NCBI RefSeq assembly: GCF_028714215.1
Contig: NZ_JAQTMS010000013.1
Coordinates: 30,356 to 94,355, forward strand
Reading direction: 5' to 3'
From: Rhodoferax sp.
GTDB taxonomy: Bacteria > Pseudomonadota > Gammaproteobacteria > Burkholderiales > Burkholderiaceae_C
Length of the DNA: 64,000 nucleotides
In this document: positions 55,462 to 64,000 of the stretch, piece by piece
Layout of the letters: each line of letters opens with the position of its first letter
Position numbering within the stretch: the stretch's first letter is position 1
Notes under the pieces: generated by a model
Told to the model about the DNA's origin: nothing
Databases searched by the model: none
Seen by the model: the letters and a program-made list of their open reading frames with translations, nothing else
Position numbers and translations under genes: made by a program

Positions 55462-57444
55462 TCAGACCAGCAGTGCATTGACCCGTTTGACGTAGGCCGC
55501 CGGATCGGCCGGCAGGCCGCCTTCGGCCAGCAGCGCCTGGTCGAACAGGATGTGCGCCAGATCATTGAAGTGGACCGAGCCTTCGAGCTTCTTCACCAGC
55601 GGGTGCTGGGCGTTCACTTCCAGCACCGGCTTCACCTCGGGCGCACTCTGGCCGGCCTGCTTGAGCATGCGGGCCAGTTGCGTGCTCATGCCGTGCTCCT
55701 GCACCACCAGACAGGCCGGCGAGTCGACCAGACGGGTCGTGACGCGCACATCCTCGGCCTTGTCCTTCAGTGCTTCCTTCAGTTTGGCGAGCAGCGGTTT
55801 GAAGGCTTCGGCGGCTTCCTCGGCCTCTTTTTTCTCGGTCTCGTCCTGTAGCTTGCCCAGATCGACGGCGCCCTTGGCCACCGATTGCAGCGGCGTGCCG
55901 TCGAAGTCGTGCAGGTAATTCAGCGCCCACTCGTCGACGCGATCGGTCATCAACAGCACTTCGATGCCCTTCTTCTTGAACACTTCGAGCTGCGGGCTGT
56001 TCCTGGCGGCGGCCGGGGTGTCGGCGGTGATGAAGTAGATCGCTTCCTGGCCCTCTTTCATGCGCGCCTTGTAGTCGGCAAAACTGACGCTGACAGTGTC
56101 CGTGGTGCTGGAGGCGAAGCGCAGCAGCTTGGCCAGCCGGTCCTTGTTGGCAAAGTCCTCGCCCAGGCCTTCTTTCAAGACCGCGCCGAATTCGGCGTAG
56201 AACTTGGTGAATTTGCCTTCGTTGGCCTTGTCTTCCTCCGACACCACATCGGTCACGCCGTCGGCCGACGGCGCCGGCAACTGGTCGGTCTTGGCCAGGT
56301 CTTCCAGCATGCCCAGCACGCGCTTGGTGCAGCCTTCGCGGATCGCCTTGACATCGCGGCTTTCCTGCAGCAGCTCGCGGCTCACGTTGAGCGGCAAGTC
56401 GGCCGAGTCGACCACGCCCTTGACGAAGCGCAGGTAAGTGGGCAGCAGCGCCTCGGCGTCGTCCATGATGAAGACGCGCTTGACGTAGAGCTTGACGCCG
56501 GCCGCCTTCTCGCGGTTGTACAAGTCCATCGGCGCCTTGCCCGGGATGTAGAGCAGCTGGGTGTATTCGGTGCTGCCTTCGACGCGGTTATGGGTGTAGG
56601 CCAGCGGCGCTTCGAAATCGTGGCTGATCTGTTTGTAGAACTCGTTGTAATTCTCGGGCGTGATGTCCTTCTTGGCGCGGGCCCAGATGGCGTTGCCCTT
56701 GTTGACGGTTTCCCATTCGCCGGTCTTGACCATGGCGCCGGGCTGGCGGCCGCCTTTTTCGTCGCTCGGGTTGATCAGCTCGCCGTCTTTCCATTCTTCC
56801 TTTTCCATCAGGATCGGCAGGCTGATGTGGTCCGAGTACTTGGCGATGATGCTTTTAAGCTTCCAGGCGCTGGCGTAGTCCATGGCGTCTTCGCGCAGGT
56901 GCAGGATGACGCTGGTGCCGCGGGCCGCGCGGGCTATGTTTTCGACCTCGAAGTCGCCGGCGCCGCCGCTGATCCAGCGCACCCCTTGGTCGGCCTTCAG
57001 GCCGGCGCGGCGCGACTCGACCGTGATCTTGTCGGCGACGATAAAGCCGGAGTAGAAGCCGACGCCGAACTGGCCGATCAACTGGCCTTGCTCGGACACA
57101 TTGGCCTTCTGGTCGCCGGTCAGCCGGGACATGAAGTCCTTGGTGCCGCTCTTGGCAATGGTGCCCAGGTGATCGATGGCTTCCTGCTGGCTCATGCCGA
57201 TGCCGTTGTCGGTGATGGTCAGGGTCTTGGCGTCCTTGTCGAAGGAAACGCGCACTTCCAGCGTGGTCGCATCCTCGTACAGGGCGCTGTTGTCAAGCGC
57301 CTCGAAGCGCAGCTTGTCGCAGGCGTCGGATGCGTTGGAGATTAACTCGCGCAGGAAAATCTCCTTGTTGGAGTACAGCGAGTGGGTAACGAGGTGCAGC
57401 AACTGGGCCACTTCGGCCTGGAAGGAGAGGGTTTGCTTGGTCAT
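55462..57444 (-). CDS. htpG: Hsp90 chaperone HtpG
   Basis: 660 residues with all Hsp90 hallmarks: N-terminal [22 protein letters not shown] in overlapping segments, [37 protein letters not shown] and [11 protein letters not shown] form the ATP pocket. Middle-domain [13 protein letters not shown] and [15 protein letters not shown], and the C-terminal dimerisation region, follow. Cytoplasmic ATP-dependent chaperone. Length is slightly above E. coli HtpG (624). The 130 bp upstream to the HtrA gene show no clear heat-shock promoter that I can identify. Confidence 0.97.
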   Translation of the reverse strand: MTKQTLSFQAEVAQLLHLVTHSLYSNKEIFLRELISNASDACDKLRFEALDNSALYEDATTLEVRVSFDKDAKTLTITDNGIGMSQQEAIDHLGTIAKSGTKDFMSRLTGDQKANVSEQGQLIGQFGVGFYSGFIVADKITVESRRAGLKADQGVRWISGGAGDFEVENIARAARGTSVILHLREDAMDYASAWKLKSIIAKYSDHISLPILMEKEEWKDGELINPSDEKGGRQPGAMVKTGEWETVNKGNAIWARAKKDITPENYNEFYKQISHDFEAPLAYTHNRVEGSTEYTQLLYIPGKAPMDLYNREKAAGVKLYVKRVFIMDDAEALLPTYLRFVKGVVDSADLPLNVSRELLQESRDVKAIREGCTKRVLGMLEDLAKTDQLPAPSADGVTDVVSEEDKANEGKFTKFYAEFGAVLKEGLGEDFANKDRLAKLLRFASSTTDTVSVSFADYKARMKEGQEAIYFITADTPAAARNSPQLEVFKKKGIEVLLMTDRVDEWALNYLHDFDGTPLQSVAKGAVDLGKLQDETEKKEAEEAAEAFKPLLAKLKEALKDKAEDVRVTTRLVDSPACLVVQEHGMSTQLARMLKQAGQSAPEVKPVLEVNAQHPLVKKLEGSVHFNDLAHILFDQALLAEGGLPADPAAYVKRVNALLV

Positions 57445-57576
57445 TTTGGGTTGAACGGTTCACTGATGAGGTTGGAAACTGGCGCGCTGGCTGGCTGGCC
57501 GGCGCGGCAAACCGGCAATTATGGGCGATGCCCAGGTTTTCAAGGGCAGCCTGCCGATTGCCGGATGGGTTGGGAG

Positions 57577-58719
57577 CTACTGAGCCGGCCGGCGCGGTTT
57601 GGGGCGCACACCGGGGACCACATCGAGTTCGATTTTCTGCTCCCGGCGCAACAGGCTGAAGCGGGAGGCGGTACCGGGTTTCAGTGCGGCAACGCTGGAC
57701 AGCAACTCGGACACATTGTTGACCGGCTTGTCCGCGACGCGGACGATCACGTCGCCCGGGCGTATGCCTGATTGCGCGGCCGGTCCGTTTTGCATCACGC
57801 CGGTGATGATGACACCGGCTGACGCCTTGACGCCAAAGGTCTCGGCCAGCTCGGGTGAGAGTTCATTGGGCTCGACACCAATCCAGCCGCGCGTGACCTG
57901 GCCGTCCTTCACGATGCCCTCCAGCACCAGCTTGGCGGTCGCCACCGGAATGGCAAAGCCGATGCCCATGCTGCCGCCCGAGCGGGAATAAATGGCGGTA
58001 TTGATGCCCAGCAGATTGCCGTTGATATCGACCAGGGCGCCGCCCGAATTGCCGGGATTGATGGCGGCGTCGGTCTGGATGAAGTTCTCGAAGGTGTTGA
58101 TGCCCAACTGGTTGCGCCCCAGTGCGCTGACGATACCGCCGGTGACGGTTTGGCCGACGCCGAAGGGGTTGCCGATGGCCAGCACTTGGTCGCCCACCTG
58201 CAGGGTGTCGGAATTGCCCAGCACGATGACCGGCAAGCGGTCCAGATCGATTTTGAGGACCGCCAGATCGCTGTCCGGGTCGGTGCCTATGACCTTGGCC
58301 CGCGCATGCCGGCTGTCGTTCAGGATGACCTCGATTTCGTCGGCACTCTCCACCACATGGTTGTTGGTCAGAATGTAGCCGCGTTCGCTCACGATGACGC
58401 CGCTGCCGAGCCCGACCTGGGGCTCGTTGCCTTGTTCGCCAAAAAAGAAATTGAACCACGGGTCGTTGCTGCGTTGCCTGTTAGTGGCCGCCTTGCTGGT
58501 GTTGATGCTGACCACCGCCGCCGAGGATTTTTGCGCCGCGAAGCGGAAACTGCCGGCCGGCACCATGCCGGGCCCGCTGGCGGGCGCCTCCAGCAGGGCG
58601 ACCGAGCCGACGCGCGCGGACCGGTTGCCCAACCAATCGGGCTTCAGCGTGCCAACCACAAAATACGCCGCCAGCAGTACCGTGACGGCTTGGGAAAATA
58701 ACAACCAGAAACGTTTCAT
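57577..58719 (-). CDS. HtrA/DegS-type periplasmic serine protease
   Basis: About 380 residues from the ATG at 58719; an ATG six codons upstream (58737) is possible. One N-terminal membrane anchor (FWLLFSQAVTVLLAAYFVVG) and one trypsin-like domain with the triad in TNNHVVESA (His), DPDSDLAVLKID (Asp) and DAAINPGNSGGAL (Ser). A single C-terminal PDZ domain follows (GVIITGVMQNGPAAQSGIRPGDVIVRV). The anchor plus single PDZ resembles DegS/AlgW, which trigger envelope-stress signalling. It is divergent from the Nif3-like gene. Confidence 0.92.
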   Translation of the reverse strand: MKRFWLLFSQAVTVLLAAYFVVGTLKPDWLGNRSARVGSVALLEAPASGPGMVPAGSFRFAAQKSSAAVVSINTSKAATNRQRSNDPWFNFFFGEQGNEPQVGLGSGVIVSERGYILTNNHVVESADEIEVILNDSRHARAKVIGTDPDSDLAVLKIDLDRLPVIVLGNSDTLQVGDQVLAIGNPFGVGQTVTGGIVSALGRNQLGINTFENFIQTDAAINPGNSGGALVDINGNLLGINTAIYSRSGGSMGIGFAIPVATAKLVLEGIVKDGQVTRGWIGVEPNELSPELAETFGVKASAGVIITGVMQNGPAAQSGIRPGDVIVRVADKPVNNVSELLSSVAALKPGTASRFSLLRREQKIELDVVPGVRPKPRRPAQ

Positions 58720-58861
58720 GAAGAAGGGCGGGTGCATGACCCGCGCAGCAAGTGGATGAGCCGGGAGCAGAAAGACAAATTGTAGGCTTGCTGTCCGGTC
58801 ATCGCACGCCAGAGCCGAAGAATTGGCCGACAATGCGCAGCAGAGTATTTTTCTTGCCGCC

Positions 58862-59620
58862 ATGATTCACCGTAGCCAACTGCTGGAGACTTTCGATGCC
58901 TTGCTGGGGCCGGAGCGTTTCCGTGATTACGGCCCCAACGGTTTGCAGGTGGAGGGGCGTGCCGAGGTGCGCAAAATTGTCTCCGGTGTCAGTGCCAGTC
59001 TGGCCTTGATCGAAGCCGCCATCGCGGCGCAGGCCGACGCCATCTTTGTCCACCACGGTCTGTTTTGGCGCGCGCAGGACGGGCGCGTCACGGGCTGGCT
59101 GAAGCAGCGCCTGGCCTTGCTGCTGGCGCACGACATCAACCTGTTTGCCTACCACCTGCCGCTCGATGCCCACCCCGAGCTGGGCAATAACGCGCAACTG
59201 GGCTTGCAACTGGGCCTCAAGGCGACTTCCCGCTTTGGCGAGCAGGAGCTGGGTTTTCTGGGTGAGCGGACGCAGTCAGGTGGCTTCGAGACGGCCCAAG
59301 CTCTGGCGCGTCACGTCGAAACACAGCTCCATCGGCCGGTGGCGCTGGTCAATGTTGCGTCACGCCCGGTCAAAAGAATCGCCTGGTGCAGTGGCGGCGG
59401 GCAAAACTATTTTGAGGCCGCCATTGCGGCCGGCGCCGATGCTTTCATCACCGGTGAAATTTCGGAGCCGCAGGCGCACTACGCGCGCGAATCGGGCGTT
59501 GCCTACCTGGCCTGTGGGCACCATGCCAGCGAGCGCTTTGGCGCCCCGGCGGTAGCGGCGCAGGTGGCGGCGCAACTGGGCCTGGCGCATCAGTTCATTG
59601 AGATCGACAACCCGGCTTGA
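58862..59620 (+). CDS. Nif3/YbgI family dinuclear metal protein
   Basis: 252 residues from the ATG at 58862. Family features: NGLQVEGRAEVRKIVSGVSAS, the metal-binding IFVHHGLFW and YHLPLDAHPELGNNAQL, WCSGGGQNYFEAAIAAGADAFITGE in parts, and the C-terminal LACGHHASERFG. E. coli YbgI relatives have been described as GTP cyclohydrolase-like (type 1, Nif3); the cellular role is not settled. pdxA starts 2 bp after the stop, so they are co-transcribed. Confidence 0.93.
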   Translation: MIHRSQLLETFDALLGPERFRDYGPNGLQVEGRAEVRKIVSGVSASLALIEAAIAAQADAIFVHHGLFWRAQDGRVTGWLKQRLALLLAHDINLFAYHLPLDAHPELGNNAQLGLQLGLKATSRFGEQELGFLGERTQSGGFETAQALARHVETQLHRPVALVNVASRPVKRIAWCSGGGQNYFEAAIAAGADAFITGEISEPQAHYARESGVAYLACGHHASERFGAPAVAAQVAAQLGLAHQFIEIDNPA

Positions 59621-59622
59621 GT

Positions 59623-60666
59623 ATGCAAAAACCAATGGCCATCACGCTCGGCGACGCGGCAGGAATAGGGCCTGAAATCATCGCCAAGGCCTTTCAAAAT
59701 GCGCCCGACAGCACGCGCGGCTGCTTTGTGGTGGGCGATCTGGCGACCCTGCGGCGGGCCACCCGGCTGGTCAGTGCCGGTCGGATACCGCTGGCCGTGG
59801 CGCGGATCGAGACCCCGGCCGAGGCGCTGGACCTGCCGCCGCGGTGCCTGCCGGTGTTACAGCTTGGAAGCTTGACCGAGCCGCCCGCGTTCGGACGTTT
59901 GAGTGCGGCCGCCGGCACGCTGGCGGCCCAGGCCGTGGTGTGGGCGGCGCAGGCGGCTCTGCGCGGCGACATTGCCGCCCTGGTGACGGCGCCGCTGCAC
60001 AAGGAGGCGCTGGCACTGGCCGGCGAGCCGCACTCCGGTTTTCCCGGACACACCGAAATGCTGCAGGCGCAGGCGGCGGCCCATGCCGGCAAGTCGCTGG
60101 CCGAGATGCCGGTGCGCATGATGCTGGCCAATGACGAGTTGCGGGTGGTGCTGGTGAGCATCCATATCGCCTTGCGTGCCGCCATCGAGGCGGTGACTTT
60201 TACCAACGTGTTGCAGACGCTGCTGATAACGCACCAGTCGCTGAATGCCATTTTGGGCCGGACGCCGCGGATCGCGGTCGCCGGGTTGAACCCGCACGCC
60301 GGGGAGGGCGGTTTGTTCGGGCGCGAGGAACTTGACGTCATCGCGCCGGCCATCGCACAGGCCCGCGCCCAGGGTCTGCATGTGAGTGGCCCCTTCGCGC
60401 CGGACACTGTGTTCATGCGGGCCCGCGCCAAGGGTGACCGATCCGGCGATTTTGACGCGGTGGTGGCGATGTACCACGACCAAGGTTTGATTCCGGTGAA
60501 GTATCTGGGGCTGGAGCAGGGCGTCAACGTGACCCTGGGTTTGCCCCTGGTACGCACCAGTCCGGATCACGGCACCGCGTTTGACATCGCCGGCAGCGGT
60601 CAGGCCGACGCCGCCAGCCTGCTGGCGGCCATTCGCATGGCACGCCAACTGTCAAACGGTTCTTAA
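59623..60666 (+). CDS. pdxA: 4-hydroxythreonine-4-phosphate dehydrogenase
   Basis: Vitamin B6 synthesis: oxidises 4-phosphohydroxy-L-threonine, leading to 3-amino-2-oxopropyl phosphate. 347 residues from the ATG at 59623. Motifs: [35 protein letters not shown] (metal histidine), [40 protein letters not shown] and [13 protein letters not shown]. Normal length. Its TAA overlaps the mscL stop codon on the other strand. Confidence 0.96.
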   Translation: MQKPMAITLGDAAGIGPEIIAKAFQNAPDSTRGCFVVGDLATLRRATRLVSAGRIPLAVARIETPAEALDLPPRCLPVLQLGSLTEPPAFGRLSAAAGTLAAQAVVWAAQAALRGDIAALVTAPLHKEALALAGEPHSGFPGHTEMLQAQAAAHAGKSLAEMPVRMMLANDELRVVLVSIHIALRAAIEAVTFTNVLQTLLITHQSLNAILGRTPRIAVAGLNPHAGEGGLFGREELDVIAPAIAQARAQGLHVSGPFAPDTVFMRARAKGDRSGDFDAVVAMYHDQGLIPVKYLGLEQGVNVTLGLPLVRTSPDHGTAFDIAGSGQADAASLLAAIRMARQLSNGS

Positions 60667-61091
60667 TTCTTCAGACTGTCCCGAATTTCGCGCAGCAGCA
60701 GCACGTCTTCGGGTGTTGCCGGGGTTGCTGCCGGCGCCGGCGGGGCGCTCTTTTTCAGGCGATTGATTTGCTTGACCATCATGAAAATGATGAACGCCAA
60801 TATCGCAAAATTGACCGCCACCGTGATGAAGCTGCCATAAGCAAATACCGGGACCCCGGCCTTTTTCAGGGCGTCCAGGGTCATGGCGTTGCCGGCTGGC
60901 GCGGTTCCGAGCACCACAAAGAGATTTGAAAAATCAAGCTTGCCGATGATGGCCCCCACCACCGGCATCACCAGATCGCTCACCACCGAGTCGACGATTT
61001 TGCCGAAAGCGCCGCCAATGATGACGCCCACGGCGAGGTCCATCACATTGCCCTTGACGGCAAATTCCTTGAATTCCTGCAGCATGCCCAT
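60663..61091 (-). CDS. mscL: Large-conductance mechanosensitive channel
   Basis: 142 residues: [31 protein letters not shown] in overlapping stretches, [18 protein letters not shown], a periplasmic loop and the second transmembrane helix ending VKQINRLKK. It is a homopentameric inner-membrane channel that opens under hypo-osmotic shock. A second ATG two codons later is an equally plausible start. It is convergent with pdxA, with overlapping stop codons. Confidence 0.97.
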   Translation of the reverse strand: MGMLQEFKEFAVKGNVMDLAVGVIIGGAFGKIVDSVVSDLVMPVVGAIIGKLDFSNLFVVLGTAPAGNAMTLDALKKAGVPVFAYGSFITVAVNFAILAFIIFMMVKQINRLKKSAPPAPAATPATPEDVLLLREIRDSLKN

Positions 61092-61251
61092 TTGAAATCA
61101 CTCCATGATTGAGTTGCAGGAGCGAAGTATCGGCCAAAATGGACCGATTGGCACCTCTGCGCCGACACGCCGCCAGCGGCTGGCGGGCCCTGGATGGTCA
61201 GCTACAATCAATGGTTTACCCCAGTCGCGATGTTTTTCATTGAGGAATCCC

Positions 61252-61863
61252 ATGAGTGAGTCCCTTGCCGATAGCGGCCACGATGCCAGCAAACGGATCT
61301 GGCTGATCGCCACCAGTTGCGCTGGCGTGGCCGGCGGTATCGCTGCCGCCGTCCCCTTTGTCAGCAGTTTCAAGCCCTCTGAAAAAGCGCTGGCGGCCGG
61401 CGCTGCCGTGGAAGCCGACATCTCGGCACTCAAGCCGGGCGAGAAAATGACGGTCGAATGGCGCGGCAAGCCGGTCTGGATCGTGCGCCGTACGCCGGAA
61501 CAACTGGCTGCCCTGCCCAAGCTGGACGACCAATTGGCAGATCCCAAGTCGGAGCGCAAGCCGTCCGAGCAGGCGCCCGAATACGCACGCAACGCAACCC
61601 GCTCGATCAAGCCGGAATACTTCGTCGCCGTGGGTATTTGCACGCATCTGGGCTGCTCGCCGTCAGACAAGTTCCAGACCGGCCCCCAGCCTTCCTTGCC
61701 GGACGACTGGCAGGGCGGTTTCTTTTGCCCCTGCCATGGTTCCACCTTCGATCTGGCCGGCCGGGTCTTCAAGAACAAGCCGGCTCCGGACAACCTCGAA
61801 GTGCCGGCGCATATGTATCTCTCTGACACCAAGCTGCTTATTGGTGAAGACAGGCAAGCCTAA
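61252..61863 (+). CDS. petA: Ubiquinol-cytochrome c reductase iron-sulfur subunit
   Basis: 203 residues from the ATG at 61252, with AGGAATCCC upstream. The Rieske protein of the bc1 complex carries electrons from ubiquinol to cytochrome c1. The N-terminal membrane anchor follows DASKRIWLIATSCAGVAGG. The 2Fe-2S ligands are in CTHLGC and CPCHGSTFD. The export motif has KR in place of the twin arginine usually seen in Tat-dependent Rieske proteins. First gene of petABC; petB starts 11 bp later. Confidence 0.96.
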   Translation: MSESLADSGHDASKRIWLIATSCAGVAGGIAAAVPFVSSFKPSEKALAAGAAVEADISALKPGEKMTVEWRGKPVWIVRRTPEQLAALPKLDDQLADPKSERKPSEQAPEYARNATRSIKPEYFVAVGICTHLGCSPSDKFQTGPQPSLPDDWQGGFFCPCHGSTFDLAGRVFKNKPAPDNLEVPAHMYLSDTKLLIGEDRQA

Positions 61864-61874
61864 GGAAGAACGAC

Positions 61875-63275
61875 ATGGCTGAATTCCACGAAATTTCCCC
61901 CAATGCGTCGGCCGGCGCAAAGCTGCTGAATTGGGTGGACAACCGGTTTCCGTTGTCCAAGCTCTTCAAGGAGCACATGAGCGAGTACTACGCGCCGAAA
62001 AATTTCAACATCTGGTATGTTTTTGGCGTGCTCTCGTTGTTGGTGCTGGTGATTCAACTGGTCACCGGCATTTTCCTGGTGATGCACTACAAGCCCGATG
62101 CCGCGCTGGCTTTCGGTTCGGTCGAGTACATCATGCGCGACGTGCCCTGGGGCTGGTTGATTCGCTACATGCACTCGACCGGTGCCTCGGCCTTCTTTCT
62201 GGTGGTCTACCTGCACATGTACCGTGGCCTGATTTATGGCAGCTACCGCAAACCGCGCGAACTGACCTGGCTTTTTGGTTGCGGCATTTTCCTGGCCTTG
62301 ATGGCCGAGGCCTTCATGGGCTATCTGCTGCCCTGGGGCCAGATGAGCTATTGGGGCGCCCAGGTGATCGTCAACCTGTTTTCCGCCATCCCCTTCGTCG
62401 GGCCTGATTTGGCGCTGCTGATTCGCGGCGACTTTGTGGTCGGTGACGCCACCTTGAACCGCTTTTTCAGCTTTCACGTGATTGCCGTGCCCCTGGTGTT
62501 GCTGGGTCTGGTGGTGGCGCACATCATTGCCTTGCATGAAGTCGGCTCCAACAATCCGGATGGTATCGAGATCAAGGCCAAGAAGGACGCCAAGGGGATT
62601 CCGCTGGACGGCATCCCGTTTCATCCTTACTACACGGTGCATGACATCTTTGCGGTGGGCGTGTTCCTGATGGTGTTTTCCGCCATCATCTTCTTCGCGC
62701 CGGAGATGGGTGGTTATTTCCTTGAATACAACAACTTCATCCCGGCCAATCCGTTCCAGACGCCTTTGCACATTGCCCCGGTGTGGTATTTCACGCCCTT
62801 TTACTCCCTGCTGCGTGCCGTGACCACGGAGATGATGTACGTGCTGATTGCCTGCGTAGTGCTGGGTGCCGGGGTGATGGTGGCGAAGGTCAAGATGCCC
62901 GTTTTGTTCAAGGGCATCGTCGCGCTGGCGGCGCTGGCCGTGGTGGCGATGATGCTTTCCATTGACGCCAAGTTCTGGGGTGTGGTGGCGATGGGTGGCG
63001 GCGTTGTGATCCTGTTTTTCCTGCCGTGGCTGGACAATTGCGAGGTCAAGTCGATTCGCTACCGGCCGGACTGGCACAAGTACCTGTATGCGGTTTTTGT
63101 CGTCGACTTCGTGGTGCTGGGCTATCTCGGCACGCAGCCGGTATCGCCCGTTTACAGCCGCGTGGCGCAGCTTGGAACCTTGTTTTATTTTGGATTTTTC
63201 ATTCTGATGCCCTGGTGGAGCCGTATTGGAAAGTCAAAGCCGGTACCGGATCGTGTCACCTACACGGCGCATTGA
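61875..63275 (+). CDS. petB: Cytochrome b of the bc1 complex
   Basis: 466 residues and about eight or nine membrane helices. The protein binds two b hemes and forms the Qo and Qi sites. Seen: LVTGIFLVMHYKPDA, MHSTGASAFFLVVYLHMYRGLIYGSY in overlapping parts, GYLLPWGQMSYWGAQV, FFSFHVIAVPLVLLGLVVAHI and APVWYFTPFYSLLRA. The Qo motif reads PVWY in place of the textbook PEWY, which I believe is common in beta- and gammaproteobacteria. AAGGAAGAACGAC precedes the ATG. petC follows after 15 bp. Confidence 0.97.
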   Translation: MAEFHEISPNASAGAKLLNWVDNRFPLSKLFKEHMSEYYAPKNFNIWYVFGVLSLLVLVIQLVTGIFLVMHYKPDAALAFGSVEYIMRDVPWGWLIRYMHSTGASAFFLVVYLHMYRGLIYGSYRKPRELTWLFGCGIFLALMAEAFMGYLLPWGQMSYWGAQVIVNLFSAIPFVGPDLALLIRGDFVVGDATLNRFFSFHVIAVPLVLLGLVVAHIIALHEVGSNNPDGIEIKAKKDAKGIPLDGIPFHPYYTVHDIFAVGVFLMVFSAIIFFAPEMGGYFLEYNNFIPANPFQTPLHIAPVWYFTPFYSLLRAVTTEMMYVLIACVVLGAGVMVAKVKMPVLFKGIVALAALAVVAMMLSIDAKFWGVVAMGGGVVILFFLPWLDNCEVKSIRYRPDWHKYLYAVFVVDFVVLGYLGTQPVSPVYSRVAQLGTLFYFGFFILMPWWSRIGKSKPVPDRVTYTAH

Positions 63276-63290
63276 ACGGAAGACAAAATC

Positions 63291-64000
63291 ATGAAGACCA
63301 TGGGTTTTACGCAAAAAATAATTCTCGGTTTGATGCTGGCATTCGGTTTGACACTGGGTGTGCAAGCCAACGTCGGGGGTCCGGTGTGGGACAAGGCGCC
63401 CAACAAGACCAATGACATGGCGGCCTTGCAAAATGGCGCCAAACTGTTTGTCAACTATTGCCTGAATTGCCACTCGGCAGCGTTCATGCGCTACAACCGC
63501 TTGCGCGATATCGGTTTGACCCAGGAGCAGATCAAGTCAAACCTGCTGCTGACCAATGGCAAGATTGGCGAGACCATGGTGTCCGCGATCGACCCGCAGC
63601 AGGCGAAGGCCTGGTTTGGCGTCAATCCGCCCGACCTCACGGTGATTGCGCGCTCCCGCGCCGGGGCCGGCGGAACGGGCGCCGATTATCTGTACACCTA
63701 TATGCGGACCTTCTACCGGGACGAGACCAAACCGAGCGGCTGGAACAATCTGGTGTTTCCCAATGTGGCCATGCCGCATGTCTTGTGGGAGTTGCAGGGT
63801 GAACGGCGCCCAGTCTATGAGGAAGTCAAGGAGCATGGCGCCACGGTGCACGTTTTCAAGGGCTGGGAGCAAGTCAAACCCGGCAGCATGACGGCCCAGC
63901 AGTACGACCAGGCGGTTGGCGACCTGGTGAGCTATTTGCAGTGGATGGGTGAGCCGGTTCAAAATACGCGCGTTCGTGTCGGCGTCTGGGTTTTGCTGTT
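63291..64000 (+). CDS. petC: Cytochrome c1 (3' end cut by right edge)
   Basis: About 236 residues are visible. A signal peptide (IILGLMLAFGLTLGVQA) is followed by the heme c site CLNCH (NYCLNCHSAAFMRYNRL) and the likely axial methionine in FPNVAMPHVLWELQG. WFGVNPPDLTVIARSR and GADYLYTYMRTFYRDE are typical of c1. The C-terminal membrane anchor is just beginning (VRVGVWVLL) when the window ends. Confidence 0.96.
   Translation, partial: MKTMGFTQKIILGLMLAFGLTLGVQANVGGPVWDKAPNKTNDMAALQNGAKLFVNYCLNCHSAAFMRYNRLRDIGLTQEQIKSNLLLTNGKIGETMVSAIDPQQAKAWFGVNPPDLTVIARSRAGAGGTGADYLYTYMRTFYRDETKPSGWNNLVFPNVAMPHVLWELQGERRPVYEEVKEHGATVHVFKGWEQVKPGSMTAQQYDQAVGDLVSYLQWMGEPVQNTRVRVGVWVLL

Noticed and set aside
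1..64000. CRISPR arrays, tRNA, rRNA, prophage or integrase genes
   Set aside because: No regularly spaced repeats, cloverleaf-like or ribosomal sequences, or phage proteins were seen; the only mobile element supported is the IS200-like one.

Overview
The window is GC-rich DNA from a betaproteobacterium, most likely a Burkholderiales/Comamonadaceae member of the Rhodoferax-Polaromonas type. That placement rests on protein content and gene order (petABC, mscL, pdxA, Nif3, htrA-like, htpG; Bug-type solute receptors; ohrR/ohr) and not on an rRNA gene, because none is present. There are no tRNA or rRNA genes and no CRISPR array.

Left part (1-16994): after the start of gshA comes an accessory region that I consider the most interesting part. 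A LuxR-type regulator (846-1553) without a partner synthase in the window is followed by a near-ideal lux box (1583-1602) and by what looks like a class II microcin-type operon. The operon encodes a CvaA/HlyD-like adaptor (1701-3047), a 111-residue precursor with a 15-residue double-glycine leader (3113-3448), an IS200-like insertion (about 3498-4102), a low-GC exported ClpP-like protein (4111-4884), a divergent SelO-like pseudokinase (4905-6536), an HlyC-like toxin acyltransferase (6521-7054), a C39-peptidase ABC exporter (7064-9175) and a very large CPBP-family membrane protein (9214-12567) that may confer immunity. After a serine hydrolase on the other strand, a second block (14122-16994) carries two copies of a 71-bp promoter-like repeat built around a perfect 20-bp palindrome. 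These lie ahead of a secreted unknown protein, whose first ~31 codons derive from a luxR-like gene, and two paralogous legumain-like (C13) lipoproteins. A 24-codon relic of a C39 exporter lies between the lipoprotein genes, so the block looks like the remains of a second copy of the same kind of cluster.

Middle part (17071-36282): amn and a membrane diguanylate cyclase, then a D-glucarate/galactarate catabolic set (garR, garL, gudD, a Bug/TctC receptor and a LacI regulator on the minus strand; garD on the plus strand). Three copies of the same 14-bp palindrome lie in the two control regions. Two transport operons follow: an HlyD/RbbA/YhhJ-type exporter and a MacAB-like ABC system (ATPase, FtsX-type permease, adaptor).

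Right part (36370-64000): a large penicillin-binding-protein-like serine hydrolase, a GNAT acetyltransferase, an orphan lipoprotein, purT, a NodIJ-type ABC pair, a GST, ohrR-ohr, a GMC oxidoreductase, and a putative signalling operon (metallophosphoesterase, Ser/Thr kinase fused to a universal-stress domain, GspE-like ATPase with MshEN-type repeats, SrkA-like kinase). Then come an acyl-CoA ligase, an FKBP isomerase, htpG, an HtrA protease, a Nif3 protein, pdxA, mscL and the cytochrome bc1 operon petABC, with petC cut by the right edge.
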